Shown: positions 8,829-18,974, counted from the first letter of the stretch. The stretch is 64,000 nucleotides of DNA from a bacterium (GCA_029933125.1 JAOZOU010000002.1:1-64000); one strand, 5' to 3'. Numbers and translations: made by a program. The notes: generated by a model not told the origin, from the sequence alone.

Positions 8829-10802
8829 ATGTTGAGAAACCGATTCAATCAGCGACCCGAGGCTTGGCTGATTTTCTCTCTTGTATTCGCCTCTATGTCT
8901 CTTGGTAACCTTTACCCGACACCGGCTCAAGCACTTGAGACTCCCGCATCTGACATCAAACATCCCGACTGGTCATACAGTGCATCAATCTATGAAGTCA
9001 ATGTGCGTCAGTATACGTCCGAGGGTACGTTCGATGCCTTTGCTCATCACCTGCCACGACTTAAGGGAATGGGGGTAAGCATTCTCTGGTTCATGCCAAT
9101 CCATCCCATCGGTCAACTCAAGCGCAAGGGGACGCTTGGTAGCTATTATTCGGTTAAAGACTATAAAGATGTGAATCCTGAATTCGGCACCATTGATGAC
9201 TTCAAAAATCTCGTCAAGAGGATTCATGAAATGGGGATGTATGTGATAATTGACTGGGTTGGAAATCATTGTGCCTGGGACAATCCTCTTGTCAGGCAGC
9301 ATCCTGACTGGTTTACGCATGATGCCCAGGGTAATCTTGTCTCGCCTGTTCCTGAATGGTCTGACGTTGTGGACTTTGACTATTCCAGGCCTGATCTCTG
9401 GAACTTCATGATAGAGGCTATGAAGTTTTGGGTGAGAGATGTTGGAGTTGATGGCTTCAGATGTGATGTAGCAGGTATGGTGCCACTTGAATTCTGGGAG
9501 AGGGCGAGACAGGAGCTCGAGGAGATTAAGCCTGTCTTCATGCTTGCAGAATGGGAAGCCCCGCAAGCCCATTTTCGGGCATTTGATGCAACATACGGCT
9601 GGGATCTCTATCATCTCATGATGAAGGTGGCAAAAGGTAGTATGCCTGCTTCAGCCATAGGAAACTACTTGGAGGTGAATTCACGCTCATATCCGCAGGA
9701 TGCCTATCGTATGTATTTCACTTCAAATCATGATGAGAATTCCTGGAATGGGAGTGCACTTGAGAGATTTGGTGCTGGTGCTCCTGTTTTTGCAATTCTC
9801 TCACTCACGCTTGACGGTATACCTCTCGTCTATGGAGGACAAGAAGCTGGACTTAACAAGCGACTTGCTTTTTTTGATAAGGATGAGATTCCTTGGGCCG
9901 AGCATCCCATCAGGGAAATCTATAGACGCCTGCTCCTTCTCAAACGAGCAAACAGAGCTCTCTGGAATGGTGAGCAGGGAGCACGTGCTCAATGGATACA
10001 CACTTCGGATGACGATCATGTTTTCGCCTTCGTGCGTAGGAAATCCGGGGATAAGGTACTTGTGGTTACGAACCTGAGCAATTCTGATGTGGAAGTTACA
10101 TTGAAGGGCAAAAGTCATGTTGGGGGATATAGGCAGATACTGCCGAAGGACTTGCATGCAGATATCTATTTTATGGGTGATGATAAGATCCATTTGCCTC
10201 CGTGGGGGTACAGAGTTTTTGCTGAGCCTGTCGATGAGGGCTTCAGAGGTCTCGAGCGTGCCTCGAGGGGTCTTGATGTACTTTCGAAAATCCTTCCAGG
10301 TTTGTATGCCAGCAGGGGGGCACTCCTCGATGATACGAGCCAGGTGACGTCGACCCTCGAGATCATCCATGTATGGAAGGAAAGCCAGGATGGCGAGTGG
10401 TTCTACATTGAAGATAAGATCCCAAACGATAATCAAAAGTTGCAGGCACGCTATCTATGGCATCTGTTTCCGCGCGCTGATGGAATTGTTATCGGGAGGA
10501 CTTTTGCGATTTCCCGAGGTCTAACCGCAGGCAACGTCGAAGAATCTTTCTGGAAGAACACTTCTCGTGATGCGCTTAGCCTTGTTGAGGGATGCACGCT
10601 TGCTTTCAGGCGCAAGAAGGTAGGTGTCTTCACAGCCCAACTTGAGGACAGTGCATGCCTCTATGAGGACGCGCTCGACTTTCCACTGATTTCAGGCCTA
10701 AAGGTTAAGCCTGGTGAGGTAAAGCTTGAACGTGCCACGGCTCGGATAGCTGATGGCCAGCCCATCTTCGAGCAAGCCACATACGTTAGACAGCCCGAGT
10801 AA
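8829..10802 (+). CDS. Secreted alpha-amylase-family glycoside hydrolase (GH13)
   Basis: A 657-residue exported enzyme predicted to cleave alpha-1,4-glucans. A signal peptide (to about APAQA) is followed by the GH13 barrel. Conserved regions include WVGNHCAWD, GFRCDVAG (nucleophile Asp, about residue 212), MLAEWEAP (acid/base Glu, about 240) and TSNHDENSW (transition-state Asp, about 300), so all catalytic residues are present. A small beta domain follows the barrel. Residues from about 470 on form an extra C-terminal region I do not recognise, possibly carbohydrate-binding. ATG 8829 has AGGAGGAGG just upstream; an in-frame start at 8796 lacks this. The gene is 95 bp beyond the membrane-protein gene and ends at a hairpin. 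A second GH13 gene lies at the right edge of the window. Confidence 0.92.
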   Translation: MLRNRFNQRPEAWLIFSLVFASMSLGNLYPTPAQALETPASDIKHPDWSYSASIYEVNVRQYTSEGTFDAFAHHLPRLKGMGVSILWFMPIHPIGQLKRKGTLGSYYSVKDYKDVNPEFGTIDDFKNLVKRIHEMGMYVIIDWVGNHCAWDNPLVRQHPDWFTHDAQGNLVSPVPEWSDVVDFDYSRPDLWNFMIEAMKFWVRDVGVDGFRCDVAGMVPLEFWERARQELEEIKPVFMLAEWEAPQAHFRAFDATYGWDLYHLMMKVAKGSMPASAIGNYLEVNSRSYPQDAYRMYFTSNHDENSWNGSALERFGAGAPVFAILSLTLDGIPLVYGGQEAGLNKRLAFFDKDEIPWAEHPIREIYRRLLLLKRANRALWNGEQGARAQWIHTSDDDHVFAFVRRKSGDKVLVVTNLSNSDVEVTLKGKSHVGGYRQILPKDLHADIYFMGDDKIHLPPWGYRVFAEPVDEGFRGLERASRGLDVLSKILPGLYASRGALLDDTSQVTSTLEIIHVWKESQDGEWFYIEDKIPNDNQKLQARYLWHLFPRADGIVIGRTFAISRGLTAGNVEESFWKNTSRDALSLVEGCTLAFRRKKVGVFTAQLEDSACLYEDALDFPLISGLKVKPGEVKLERATARIADGQPIFEQATYVRQPE

Positions 10803-10803
10803 C

Positions 10804-10827
10804 GCTAGCAATCTGCCGATTGCTGGC
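10804..10827. terminator. Hairpin between convergent amylase and nitroreductase genes
   Basis: GCTAGCAATC and GATTGCTGGC pair over 10 bp (one G-U) around a TGCC tetraloop, 1 bp after the amylase stop and 29 bp from the nitroreductase stop. It is probably a bidirectional terminator, though there is no clear T-run on either side. Confidence 0.5.
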
Positions 10828-10855
10828 GGAGTTGGGCTGTTTCATGGCTCCGACA

Positions 10856-11512
10856 TCACTTTTGACGAGGGTAGCCTATTGTTTGGGCAAGGATTATTCT
10901 CTGGTCATCGCGCAGCTTCATAGCCTTGGCAAGTTCCTTGCGATCTATCCATGCCCGCACAACTGTTCCGAGACCTGCCGAGGCACAGAAAAGGTAGACA
11001 TTCTGCCCTATGAAACCGCAATCGCAAGCAGAGTAGAAGTCCTTGAGTTCCTCACTCGGAGCATTCTTCATCCTACCATAGTCAGCAACGTAGATAAGAT
11101 TGACAGGGGCTCTGCCCGCAAAAGGTTGAACTCCCGTCTTGGCACGTATGTCTTCGCCAAGAACAGGTTCAAGAGTATTGGTCTGAGCATTGTAGAGGTA
11201 AAGGCCCTGCTTGAGAGCAACATAAATGTCTATTTCCTGCCAGTTGAGTGCTGACGGAGCTGTTCGCTTACCTTCCTTCGGGCGATTGATACCGAAGGCA
11301 GCCCAGAGGAGATCCGAGAGAACCTGGAGAGGGATTTCCTTCTCGCTTAACTCTCGAGTGGATTTTCTTGCCTTTAGAGCTTCCATTAAAGGCATACCGC
11401 CTTTTGTGTTGGGTGGGGGAAGCTTTATTGGCTTAAGCTCAGTGGCAAGCAGACTTGAGATAGGCAGGATGACAGCAAGGAGACATGCAGTAACGGTCAA
11501 TCTGGTCTTCAT
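10856..11512 (-). CDS. Exported SagB-type nitroreductase-family protein
   Basis: A 218-residue member of the FMN-dependent nitroreductase fold, SagB/thiazole-oxidase-like branch. It shows an N-terminal signal (MKTRLTVTACLLAVILP... to about SSLLA), LMEALKARKSTREL (FMN phosphate contact), LSDLLWAAFGIN, SALNWQEIDIYV and ILAQTIGYPRQ. Export of a flavin oxidoreductase suggests a periplasmic quinone- or thiol-linked role, but no substrate is evident and no peptide-modification partners (SagC or SagD) are nearby. The ATG follows AGGAGGTGC. It is a single-gene unit with its own promoter at 11573-11601. Confidence 0.87.
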   Translation of the reverse strand: MKTRLTVTACLLAVILPISSLLATELKPIKLPPPNTKGGMPLMEALKARKSTRELSEKEIPLQVLSDLLWAAFGINRPKEGKRTAPSALNWQEIDIYVALKQGLYLYNAQTNTLEPVLGEDIRAKTGVQPFAGRAPVNLIYVADYGRMKNAPSEELKDFYSACDCGFIGQNVYLFCASAGLGTVVRAWIDRKELAKAMKLRDDQRIILAQTIGYPRQK

Positions 11513-11572
11513 TCAGCACCTCCTGGTCTGTTCCAGTCCCTGATGAGCGGCTGATTGCACACCAACGCCAGT

Positions 11573-11601
11573 AGTGTAATACAAGCCGAACTTGATTTCA
11601 A
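11573..11601 (-). promoter_or_regulatory. Sigma70-type promoter for the nitroreductase gene
   Basis: On the reverse strand TTGAAA (11596-11601) and TACACT (11573-11578) are 17 bp apart, about 60 bp upstream of the ATG at 11512. Consensus-based prediction. Confidence 0.5.
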
Positions 11602-12295
11602 GTGATGGTGTGGCGCTAGAGGGGGAAGGGGTTGGGACATGGGTGACCCACCTGGGGTGGTTGCAGATCGTGAGGGTGAGGCCTCAGTTAGAGCGCCTTT
11701 GATAGATTCAAAGCGAAGGGGGTTAGATAGGCCCCGGTTATTTATCACAGATGATTCTGGTGGGATAGTGAGTGCAGTGAGCTTGGAATGTCCTCACACG
11801 ACGGCAGTCATGCACATTTCACAGAGTCAATGGCATAGAGCGCAACTTGAGGGATAGGGGGGGTACGGAAAGAGATACTGAGCGAGGCAGCAGACATGAG
11901 GCTGTAGAGCGGTTCAGGATATTTTGCCGTAGGTGGAGGAGATGAGAGCCTGAGGCTGTGAGGTTGTTTGGGCGAGGCTTTGAGGATGGCCTCAGATATT
12001 TTGACTTTCCACCTCACCTGTCTGCGGGCCGGCAGAGGCAGGTATGTGGGCATCCCTGCGCACTACTAATCCCCTCGAGCAGTTGACAAGTAAGTTAAGA
12101 GGCTGGACAACGCGCCTTAGCTATTTCAGAGGCAGAGATTACCTCGAGTTAACCATATACAGCTATCTTTGCTACAGGGAAGGGCCCCTGGTGCCTAGGT
12201 GCCTACACGCCGAGGTAGATATCCCCAGGTTTGGTCCGGATCAAAAGCCACCGCTTTTGTTGCATAGTCGCTACCTCAGCACTCAAAAAAAAAGC
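11602..12295. other. Non-coding gap of about 700 bp
   Basis: Short open frames occur on both strands but none has a ribosome binding site, a recognisable motif or protein-like composition. Polypurine-rich blocks occur around 11620-11720 and 11845-11960. No tRNA, hairpin with T-run or mobile-element end was recognised. It may hold decayed sequence or an unrecognised RNA. Confidence 0.5.
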
Positions 12296-12324
12296 TTGAC
12301 GCCTATTTGGTGAGCTGATAGAGT
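12296..12324 (+). promoter_or_regulatory. Candidate promoter for the large Kelch protein
   Basis: TTGACG (12296-12301), 17 bp, TAGAGT (12319-12324), about 100 bp upstream of the ATG at 12426 and directly after an A-rich run (12284-12293) that could act as an UP-element. Prediction only. Confidence 0.5.
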
Positions 12325-12425
12325 AACACTTGAGTTCTCACGCTAGGCAGTTCTCGAGGCATCCGGTACTTAAGTAACCTACCTGCTGCCCCTGAACTCT
12401 GGCATAACCGCGAGGGGGGATCAAA

Positions 12426-15400
12426 ATGATCAAGTGCTCTGTTTTGATGTCCTCAAGTTTGTTCCTGGCACTCTTGATCTTGATGTGTGGCTTGCTGATG
12501 GGGGCTCCGGAAGAAAGAAACGTTGAAACGCCGCGTTCATACTTTTGCAATGGACTTGCTCCTGGACCAATCGTTGTTTCCCAGAAGGGAGATACGGTCT
12601 GGGTCAAGCCACACCGTGATTCAAGTGCCTGTCCTGGCGATCCTGGCGGTGGTCACGGTGGTGAGGCGACTGGTGGACCAGATGGTTCAGAAACCTGGTG
12701 CTTTGAGCAGTTTGATAGCTGTGGCACGGCTCAACCATGGGACGTAACATGTTTTGAACACATCGGTGGGGTAGTAGATTGCCCTATGAACTTCTGGCAT
12801 GTTGATAGTTACCGTGCTGATCAACAGCCATATTGCGGAAACTATGTTCTCTGGTGCGGGACCGACAGTATGTCCACTTCCGTGTTATGGGACTGCGCCA
12901 CCCTCCGAACCGCACCTGGCTACGGCAACGATTGGAACTGTGTTGCTGAGATGAGAATCCCAAAAGGTTTCACCCTGGGTGGTCCGTGCAGCCTCATGTT
13001 TGACGTAAGATATGATACTGAGTGCAAGTATGATTACCTCTACCTTGAGTTCCTCTGCCGCGGCGGTTGGGATACACTTGCCACATTCAATGCGACAAGT
13101 AACTACCCTGGGCCGGAGTGCGGTGCCTCGACTGGTGGAAACCCGGACTACTGGGCTAATTCTGAGGCTGATAATCCATACGACTGCAACTGGCAACAGA
13201 GACAATTTCCCGGCATTCCTGCATTCTGCACCTGGCTCGGTGATTCCCTTTACAAGGCATTTGTGGGCATAGAGGTGTCTCCTAGCTTGAGACCCCTGCG
13301 AAGGGTGTGTCATTCGATGGCCTACGATAAGGCGCGCAACAGGGTCGTTCTTTTCGGAGGCGTGACCGGCGGACTTTACGGAATCATCCTCGACGATACT
13401 TGGGAATGGGACGGAACTTCCTGGATCCCTCGTTCTCCACAACAACATCCGCAAGCTCGTGAGGGTGCTGCAATGGTCTACGATGAAGCAGACAGCCAGG
13501 TCATCCTGTTCGGAGGCATATGTTATGACAGCGTCTACAGTGTTTGCAATGACACGTGGGCGTGGGACGGGTCGAACTGGACACAACTTGACCCTGACAC
13601 CTCACCGCCTCCCCGTTATATGCATGCCATGGCATATGATAAGAAGCGCGAGCGAATAGTGCTTTTTGGCGGCACTGACTCTACAGGGTGTCAGCAGCTT
13701 TCGGATACGTGGGAGTGGGATGGGTCAGACTGGCATTTCCGAACATGGGGTGAACCAGCGCCACGGTGCTTCTACAATAGTACCGGTCTCGCATATGATC
13801 CTGTAAGAGGTGTAACTGTGCTATTCGGGGGATTGCAGTTTTTCATTATCGACGGTGATACTATCGTCGTCTACTTCTTCGATGACACATGGGAATGGGA
13901 TGGTGTCCAATGGACTGAATTATCACCACTACACCATCCGCATGCCCGTGAAGGTCATGCTCTTGCCTATTGTCCAACTCTTGGCAGTGTGGTGCTATTC
14001 GGAGGCAACTACTGGGACGTGTTCTTTGCGAACGACATCTGGGACTGGAATGGTTCTGACTGGGAGGAAATCTCGATTGAATCGCCTCCACCTGGACGGA
14101 CGTGGCATACAATGGTTTACAGTCCAGTAGATACAGCTCTGATCGTCTTTGGTGGATTGCCCAACTGGTACGACCCGGCCTTTGACGATACGTGGAAGAT
14201 TGATGGAGGCGCCGTTCTGGATTTCCGCTGGCACTTTGTCTCTGACTGGCAGAACAGCGATGAGGATGGCGTTAACAATACTGACGGAGCTGCCTTCATA
14301 GACAATATCTGGGTTACGAGTGCCACCGACACCTTCTTCGAGGATTTTGAATCTGGCTTCGCTGATTCCGCCTGGTGGGAATTTCCTCCGCCTGAGCTCA
14401 CCAATACCTATGATGGCTGGCACCTGGTGCATGACCCTGATCCGCCATATGAGGGTGGTGATGGTGGTGAGAGGACCACGTGCTTGCTGGATTCGTCAGT
14501 TCAATGGCGCGCTCGCCCCGAAGGTGGTTTCCCACCGGGTACACCCTGGCGAAACGGCTGGCACTATAGATTGATGACCCCGCCGGTTCCTCTGGAGAAT
14601 TCCGGCTGTGTTGTTCAATACGATATGTACCTGTGCCTATTGGACTATACGCATGATTACGCAACAATGAAGGTGAGGGTTCACAATGTTGATACCCAAT
14701 CGTGGAGTCAGTGGCAGAATGTTGATGGATCCCTCTGGTCCGGCTGCGAAGATGTCTGGGATATTGACAAGCAAGATGATGTTTCAAGTTTCTATTCAGC
14801 CGACGATGACTCCATACAGTTTGCCTGGGACTTGATAGATGGATCCTATCGAGGTGATGCCTCCTGGGGTAAACACAAAAGCACTGACCTCATCATAGAC
14901 AATGTTTCAGTAGGCTTCTATGATCTTAACTCGACAATTTTCCAGATGCCCGCTTGTGCCATGCTTCAAGACACCTTTGAGGAGGCGCTACCACTGTTTA
15001 ACTCTTTCTTCAATGTTTATGATCCAGATACCTTGTCATACTATGAAGGACCTCCGTATAATCCCCTGCCAGTGGAATATCAGCTTTACCTGCTTGTCAC
15101 GGATAAGGACAATGTCAACGACGTCAGGCTTTACGGTTCTATCGATGGGGGAGTTACTTGGCTGTATGTTACCATGGACAAGCAGTGGGACTACGATCCT
15201 GAGCATCCCGAGCTTGGCGGTCTATATACTGGCACGTTCTATCCAACTGACTTCAGCCTTGGCAGGTGGCTGAATGGCACCGAGCTCTACTATGCTATCT
15301 TGAGCGAGGATGGTTCAGGTAATTGGGAGTACTTCCCTCGATCGGCCGATCCCTCCCACCCCGACCATACAGGTACGCATGAGGATTACTTCACCGTCTC

Positions 15401-16601
15401 GATCATGCCGATGTTCGCTGGCACAACCACCGCTCCCAAGATTCTCCTGGTCGATGGTTATGGCAGACGTAACTACGACTATGCGCCGTGTATGGCTTCT
15501 ATTGAGAACCTTAAGCCTCTCGAGGACATCTATGAGAAGACGTTGCGTGATGCTGGCTACTGCTATGATAAGTTTGACATAAGCGGTGCTGGCAGCAACA
15601 TCCACATTCATCCGATCGAGTACGCTGACTATGATGCGGTTGTGTGGTTCACGGGTCCGTCTTTCTCAAACTATCTGTTTGATGCAGAGGCACAGCGGGC
15701 GCTCAAGCAGTACCTTACCAATGGTGGTAAAGTGGTTCTCTGTGGCGATCGTATTGCTTACAACATGGCAGTTGTTGGGGAGGATTCACTCGGTGGGGAG
15801 TTCCTCAGCGGCATCATGGGTTGCACCTATCAGGGTGAGATGGAGTCAGCATTCGCCAAGCCGTACATCTATCTGCAAGCTGCTCCTTCAGTGAGCATTT
15901 TTGGGAGTCCCAAGACAATCAATCCGACTTTCCTGGACCTACTCGTCATCTATAGGGAGTGTCCATATCTGAAGGATATGAGCTATGTCGTGACGAACAC
16001 TGCTCCACCTGGCGGTTACTGGGCTCAGCCGCTGCTCTATGTGCTCAACCCAGATCCAGAGTATGATCCTGCTGATGGTGCTGTCTATGTCGAGGTGTTG
16101 GACAGTGGTCAGTGTGTCTTCATCAACTATGACCTCTGCGCTTTCGTTAACCACACGGGGACGTGGTGCAATGGTAGTGCGCCTCCTGGAATGCCGACAT
16201 TCGCTGCCGGCTACTACTACGGTCGAGCTGAGTTGATGCGCACCATCCTTGAAGAGCTCTTCGGGCTGCAGTCCTACGGTTGGGGTGGTGGTGGTCCTAG
16301 TAGCGTTGATCGCAAGACAACATTCCACTGGGCACTTAGCCAGAACACACCCAACCCGATGACTGCTTCCACCAACATCCGCTTCGAGGTTGCTCGTACC
16401 AGTGACGTCTCGATTAAGGTTTACAATGCTATGGGACAACTGGTGAAGACCTTGAAGAACCAGAGGTTGGAGCCCGGAAGGTACTCAGTCCACTGGGATG
16501 GTACCAATGCATCTGGGCAGAGAGTTTCCAGCGGAATCTACTTCTACAGGATGGTATCTCCTCAGTTCAGCGCCACCAGGAAAATTGTGCTTGTGCAATA
16601 G
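12426..16601 (+). CDS. Giant secreted Kelch-repeat protein with GATase-like region and type A sorting domain
   Basis: A 1391-residue surface or secreted protein. After the signal peptide (to about LLMGA) comes a cysteine-rich region (residues about 60-285). Then follow about five Kelch blades (about 290-590), each with a core like MAYDKxRxRVVLFGG and a closing DTWEWDG..W. Beta-sandwich regions with VTSATDTFFEDFESG and a second similar segment occupy about 600-1000. A GATase1/ThuA-like alpha/beta region (about 1000-1170: KILLVDGYG, YDAVVWFTGP, YLTNGGKVVLCGD) precedes the FlgD-like sorting module (QNTPNPM, KVYNAMGQLV, WDGTNASGQ, GIYFYR). No catalytic residues are evident; adhesion or glycan binding is a guess. 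ATG 12426 follows GAGGGGGG. A similar GATase-like plus sorting layout occurs in the protein at 29318-30661. Confidence 0.88.
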   Translation: MIKCSVLMSSSLFLALLILMCGLLMGAPEERNVETPRSYFCNGLAPGPIVVSQKGDTVWVKPHRDSSACPGDPGGGHGGEATGGPDGSETWCFEQFDSCGTAQPWDVTCFEHIGGVVDCPMNFWHVDSYRADQQPYCGNYVLWCGTDSMSTSVLWDCATLRTAPGYGNDWNCVAEMRIPKGFTLGGPCSLMFDVRYDTECKYDYLYLEFLCRGGWDTLATFNATSNYPGPECGASTGGNPDYWANSEADNPYDCNWQQRQFPGIPAFCTWLGDSLYKAFVGIEVSPSLRPLRRVCHSMAYDKARNRVVLFGGVTGGLYGIILDDTWEWDGTSWIPRSPQQHPQAREGAAMVYDEADSQVILFGGICYDSVYSVCNDTWAWDGSNWTQLDPDTSPPPRYMHAMAYDKKRERIVLFGGTDSTGCQQLSDTWEWDGSDWHFRTWGEPAPRCFYNSTGLAYDPVRGVTVLFGGLQFFIIDGDTIVVYFFDDTWEWDGVQWTELSPLHHPHAREGHALAYCPTLGSVVLFGGNYWDVFFANDIWDWNGSDWEEISIESPPPGRTWHTMVYSPVDTALIVFGGLPNWYDPAFDDTWKIDGGAVLDFRWHFVSDWQNSDEDGVNNTDGAAFIDNIWVTSATDTFFEDFESGFADSAWWEFPPPELTNTYDGWHLVHDPDPPYEGGDGGERTTCLLDSSVQWRARPEGGFPPGTPWRNGWHYRLMTPPVPLENSGCVVQYDMYLCLLDYTHDYATMKVRVHNVDTQSWSQWQNVDGSLWSGCEDVWDIDKQDDVSSFYSADDDSIQFAWDLIDGSYRGDASWGKHKSTDLIIDNVSVGFYDLNSTIFQMPACAMLQDTFEEALPLFNSFFNVYDPDTLSYYEGPPYNPLPVEYQLYLLVTDKDNVNDVRLYGSIDGGVTWLYVTMDKQWDYDPEHPELGGLYTGTFYPTDFSLGRWLNGTELYYAILSEDGSGNWEYFPRSADPSHPDHTGTHEDYFTVSIMPMFAGTTTAPKILLVDGYGRRNYDYAPCMASIENLKPLEDIYEKTLRDAGYCYDKFDISGAGSNIHIHPIEYADYDAVVWFTGPSFSNYLFDAEAQRALKQYLTNGGKVVLCGDRIAYNMAVVGEDSLGGEFLSGIMGCTYQGEMESAFAKPYIYLQAAPSVSIFGSPKTINPTFLDLLVIYRECPYLKDMSYVVTNTAPPGGYWAQPLLYVLNPDPEYDPADGAVYVEVLDSGQCVFINYDLCAFVNHTGTWCNGSAPPGMPTFAAGYYYGRAELMRTILEELFGLQSYGWGGGGPSSVDRKTTFHWALSQNTPNPMTASTNIRFEVARTSDVSIKVYNAMGQLVKTLKNQRLEPGRYSVHWDGTNASGQRVSSGIYFYRMVSPQFSATRKIVLVQ

Positions 16602-16755
16602 TGACGACGGTGAGGCTGTGGAGGCTCGTCGCGGACTCCAATAAGCTTTCTCGGATTCACACCAGATCGCTCTGCCCATGACCATTCCAAGCAGAATTCT
16701 GCCGGCAGATCACTTCGAGATCTGTCATACACAGACCTAACCGAGATTCACTACA

Positions 16756-16791
16756 GAAGACCCCCGAATTGCCGATCATTCGGGGGTCTTC
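16756..16791. terminator. Strong 14-bp hairpin between convergent units
   Basis: GAAGACCCCCGAAT (16756-16769) pairs perfectly with ATTCGGGGGTCTTC (16778-16791) across an 8-nt loop. It lies about 155 bp after the Kelch gene and 56 bp from the end of the reverse-strand pseudogene. No long T-run follows on either strand, so it may act with Rho or as a bidirectional barrier. Confidence 0.6.
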
Positions 16792-16846
16792 GGCGACAGA
16801 CCGATTGCGTCTATCTTACAATGACAACTTACTTGGTTGCATATGA

Positions 16847-18461
16847 TCACCGCCTCGGAGCAACTGAATCGGGAACGCCATCGCGATGCATCCGAACCGT
16901 GCTCGGCAGGATCGAAGTCACATCGAAGGACTCTGTGCCAAGAATCGCTGCCGGCAGGAGACACAGGCTGTGTCTCAAGCGCAACGTGTTCGGGCAGGAT
17001 CCGGGCTTAATATCCACATATATGCGTTGTTGACTTGACCGGCAAACCCCGTGCACTGCCACGTCTGCACACTCAGTACCTGTGTTTATGGTGCAGTCAT
17101 AAACCCCTGGTGACGTCGGTTCAAACTTGACAACGACAAGGACCGTCGCGCCGGATACGATATTGAATGCTCCTGAACCTGAGACTATGCTGTAGTCATG
17201 GCAGGACTCGGTTACTGTTCCGGTAACCGCACCGCCATGATTATTGATGATGATGAATGATCTTTCAGCTGAGCCACCAGGTGGAACTGTGCCGAAATCG
17301 AGATAGGTGGGAATAACGATGCAACAGCCCTGACAACCTTGACCGATACCTATGCATGAGACATTCTCGCAGGGAGTGCCTGTGTCTATGCTGCATGTAT
17401 CAATCCCATCATCCACAGGCTCATACCTCACCACCACTACCCGACTCGCACCAGCACCTAAACTATATGAACCACCCCCACTAACCAAACCAAACTCACC
17501 ACGAGCCTCACTCACCATCCCTGTGAGTGTCCCACCACCTACATTCGTTATTGCGAATGATAGATCCTTGTGGTGCCCAACCTCAACCACACCAAAATCC
17601 AACTCCAACGTGTCTATTGCACAAGGAGGTGGCAATAGAGCGGTTCCGATAGGGTCGACATCGGCGCAATAAAGCCCTGTGGATATGGTACATGCGTAGT
17701 CACCGCTTTCGGTTGGTGTAGACCTTACTGTTACCAAAAGCGATTCACCACCAGCCAGCGCAAAAGGACTGCCACCAGCAATAATCTCATAAGTCTCACA
17801 ATTCTCAGTGACCTCACCTTCAAGCAACCCGCCACCCGCATTCGCTATGACGAATTGGCGTACGACCGTTCAGCCAGGCTCAGTTGTTGCAAAATCAAGC
17901 ACAGTTGGTGCCACGGCACATGTTGGCAGTAGCTCACCTGTGCCTGAGCACGCAACGTTGGAGCATTCACTTCCAGTCTGAATCATACAGTTGTACGACC
18001 CGGAACTTTCGGATGAAACCTCGCTACTACGGCAATTGGTTCACCTGCAGCGAGGTCATATGTACCAGTGCGCCAAGCTATACTGAATTGATCACAGGTC
18101 TCGCTAACATTGTCTATCAGCCTACCTCCTCCCACGTTTGTTATGGTAAACTCAAGGTCTTGAGATTCACCAATCGTCACAACCCCAAAATCAAGCCCGG
18201 CAGGATCGACGTCACAGGACGGCAAGGGTTCTGCATACATGTGCAAGTCACCGTAGCACACTCTGTACCTGTATAGACCGCACATCTGTGGAAACTAACC
18301 TCGGTGGGCTCAAATCTGACAGTAACGACCACAGATTCTTTCATGCCAAGCGCAAAAGGACCACGCAACCCACTCCCCACCGTCGTAGGGGAAAAGCGAA
18401 AGTAGGCCTTGTATTCAAACCAAAGCAAAAATGACAAGTGTAATAAGCTGAATGAGTGCAA
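16847..18461 (-). pseudogene. Decayed gene of HYDIN/choice-of-anchor-D-type Ig repeats
   Basis: The reverse strand encodes repeats of about 90 residues with the pattern LDFGxVxxGxxxxxxFxITNxGGG...VTVRFEPT...CxIxTGTECAxVxCxG. They lie in three different frames: 18461 to about 18240, about 18285 to 18000, and about 18000 to 16847. Two frameshifts (near 18240 and 18000) and an in-frame TGA at 17870-17872, inside a repeat (TTEPG stop TVVRQFVIAN), break the gene. The 5' end has no credible start or signal peptide. The 3' end contains VDIKPGSCPN and AILGTESFDV, a dockerin-like C-terminal module seen in secreted proteins, and itself ends in a stop followed in frame by SYAT, suggesting truncation. 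The longest intact stretch is 326 codons (16847-17827). Confidence 0.82.
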
Positions 18462-18974
18462 CTCAATGGTTGAACTAGGTGTGTATTACACTCTCTGCAG
18501 GGGCACCGGGGCGTGGAAGAAGAGATTCCCAAGCCAATCGCGTCTGTGCGATGCAAATTCGCAGATAAAGTAGTAATTATTGCTACCTCGTAAACAACCT
18601 ACCTGTGCCATCATCCTCCTCACGTGTTCAGAACCTCTTCTCCCCCTGTTCGTTTCACCTAGGAAAGCATGGTTGGCCGCTTGTGTCGACTCTGTTGTGC
18701 GCCAGGGGTGTGGCGCTAGATGTCTTGGGGGGTCTCTGTGGTCTTTGCATGGGGATTATGCTAACTTATGTTTGAGGGGAGAGGGTTTGAGAAGTACTTT
18801 TGGGGGAAGATTCCCAGGTGTTATGATGAAGAAAGCTACGAAATATCATTTAACAGATTTCCTGGGTATTCTTGGGGAATGGATTTCTTGGGTATTCTTG
18901 AGGGGGCAGTGAGAAGACTCAACTGGTCCATTCCTGGGAAAGAGCTATGAAATGTTTGGTCTAGAGGTGAGTTG
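18462..18974. other. Non-coding gap of about 510 bp upstream of the nifS-selD fusion
   Basis: Short open frames are present without ribosome sites or recognisable products. The 3' half (18760-18970) is G- and T-rich on the forward strand and holds a 12-bp direct repeat (18863-18900). No tRNA, including no tRNA-Sec, was recognised. It probably contains the promoter of the downstream fusion gene, but no convincing -35/-10 pair was found. Confidence 0.45.
18863..18900. repeat. Direct repeat of TGGGTATTCTTG, 26-bp period
   Basis: TGGGTATTCTTG occurs at 18863-18874 and 18889-18900, separated by 14 bp and located 75-110 bp upstream of the fusion gene start. The period is near 2.5 helical turns. 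It could be a regulator site or chance duplication. Confidence 0.45.

Noticed and set aside
9801-10436. Reverse-strand open frame of 211 codons inside the amylase gene
   Set aside because: Lies wholly within a GH13 gene and shows no domain signal of its own.
11513-12425. Several 70-90 codon open frames in the gap before the Kelch gene
   Set aside because: No ribosome binding sites, no recognisable motifs, and frames conflict with one another.
17870-17872. In-frame TGA in the Ig-repeat gene as a selenocysteine codon, given that SelD is encoded nearby
   Set aside because: It falls in a structural repeat with no redox role, and frameshifts in the same gene indicate decay.
11607-18720. A 14-bp repeat (GGTGTGGCGCTAGA) at 11607-11620 and 18707-18720
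   Set aside because: A 14-mer pair is expected several times by chance in 64 kb; flanks do not match.
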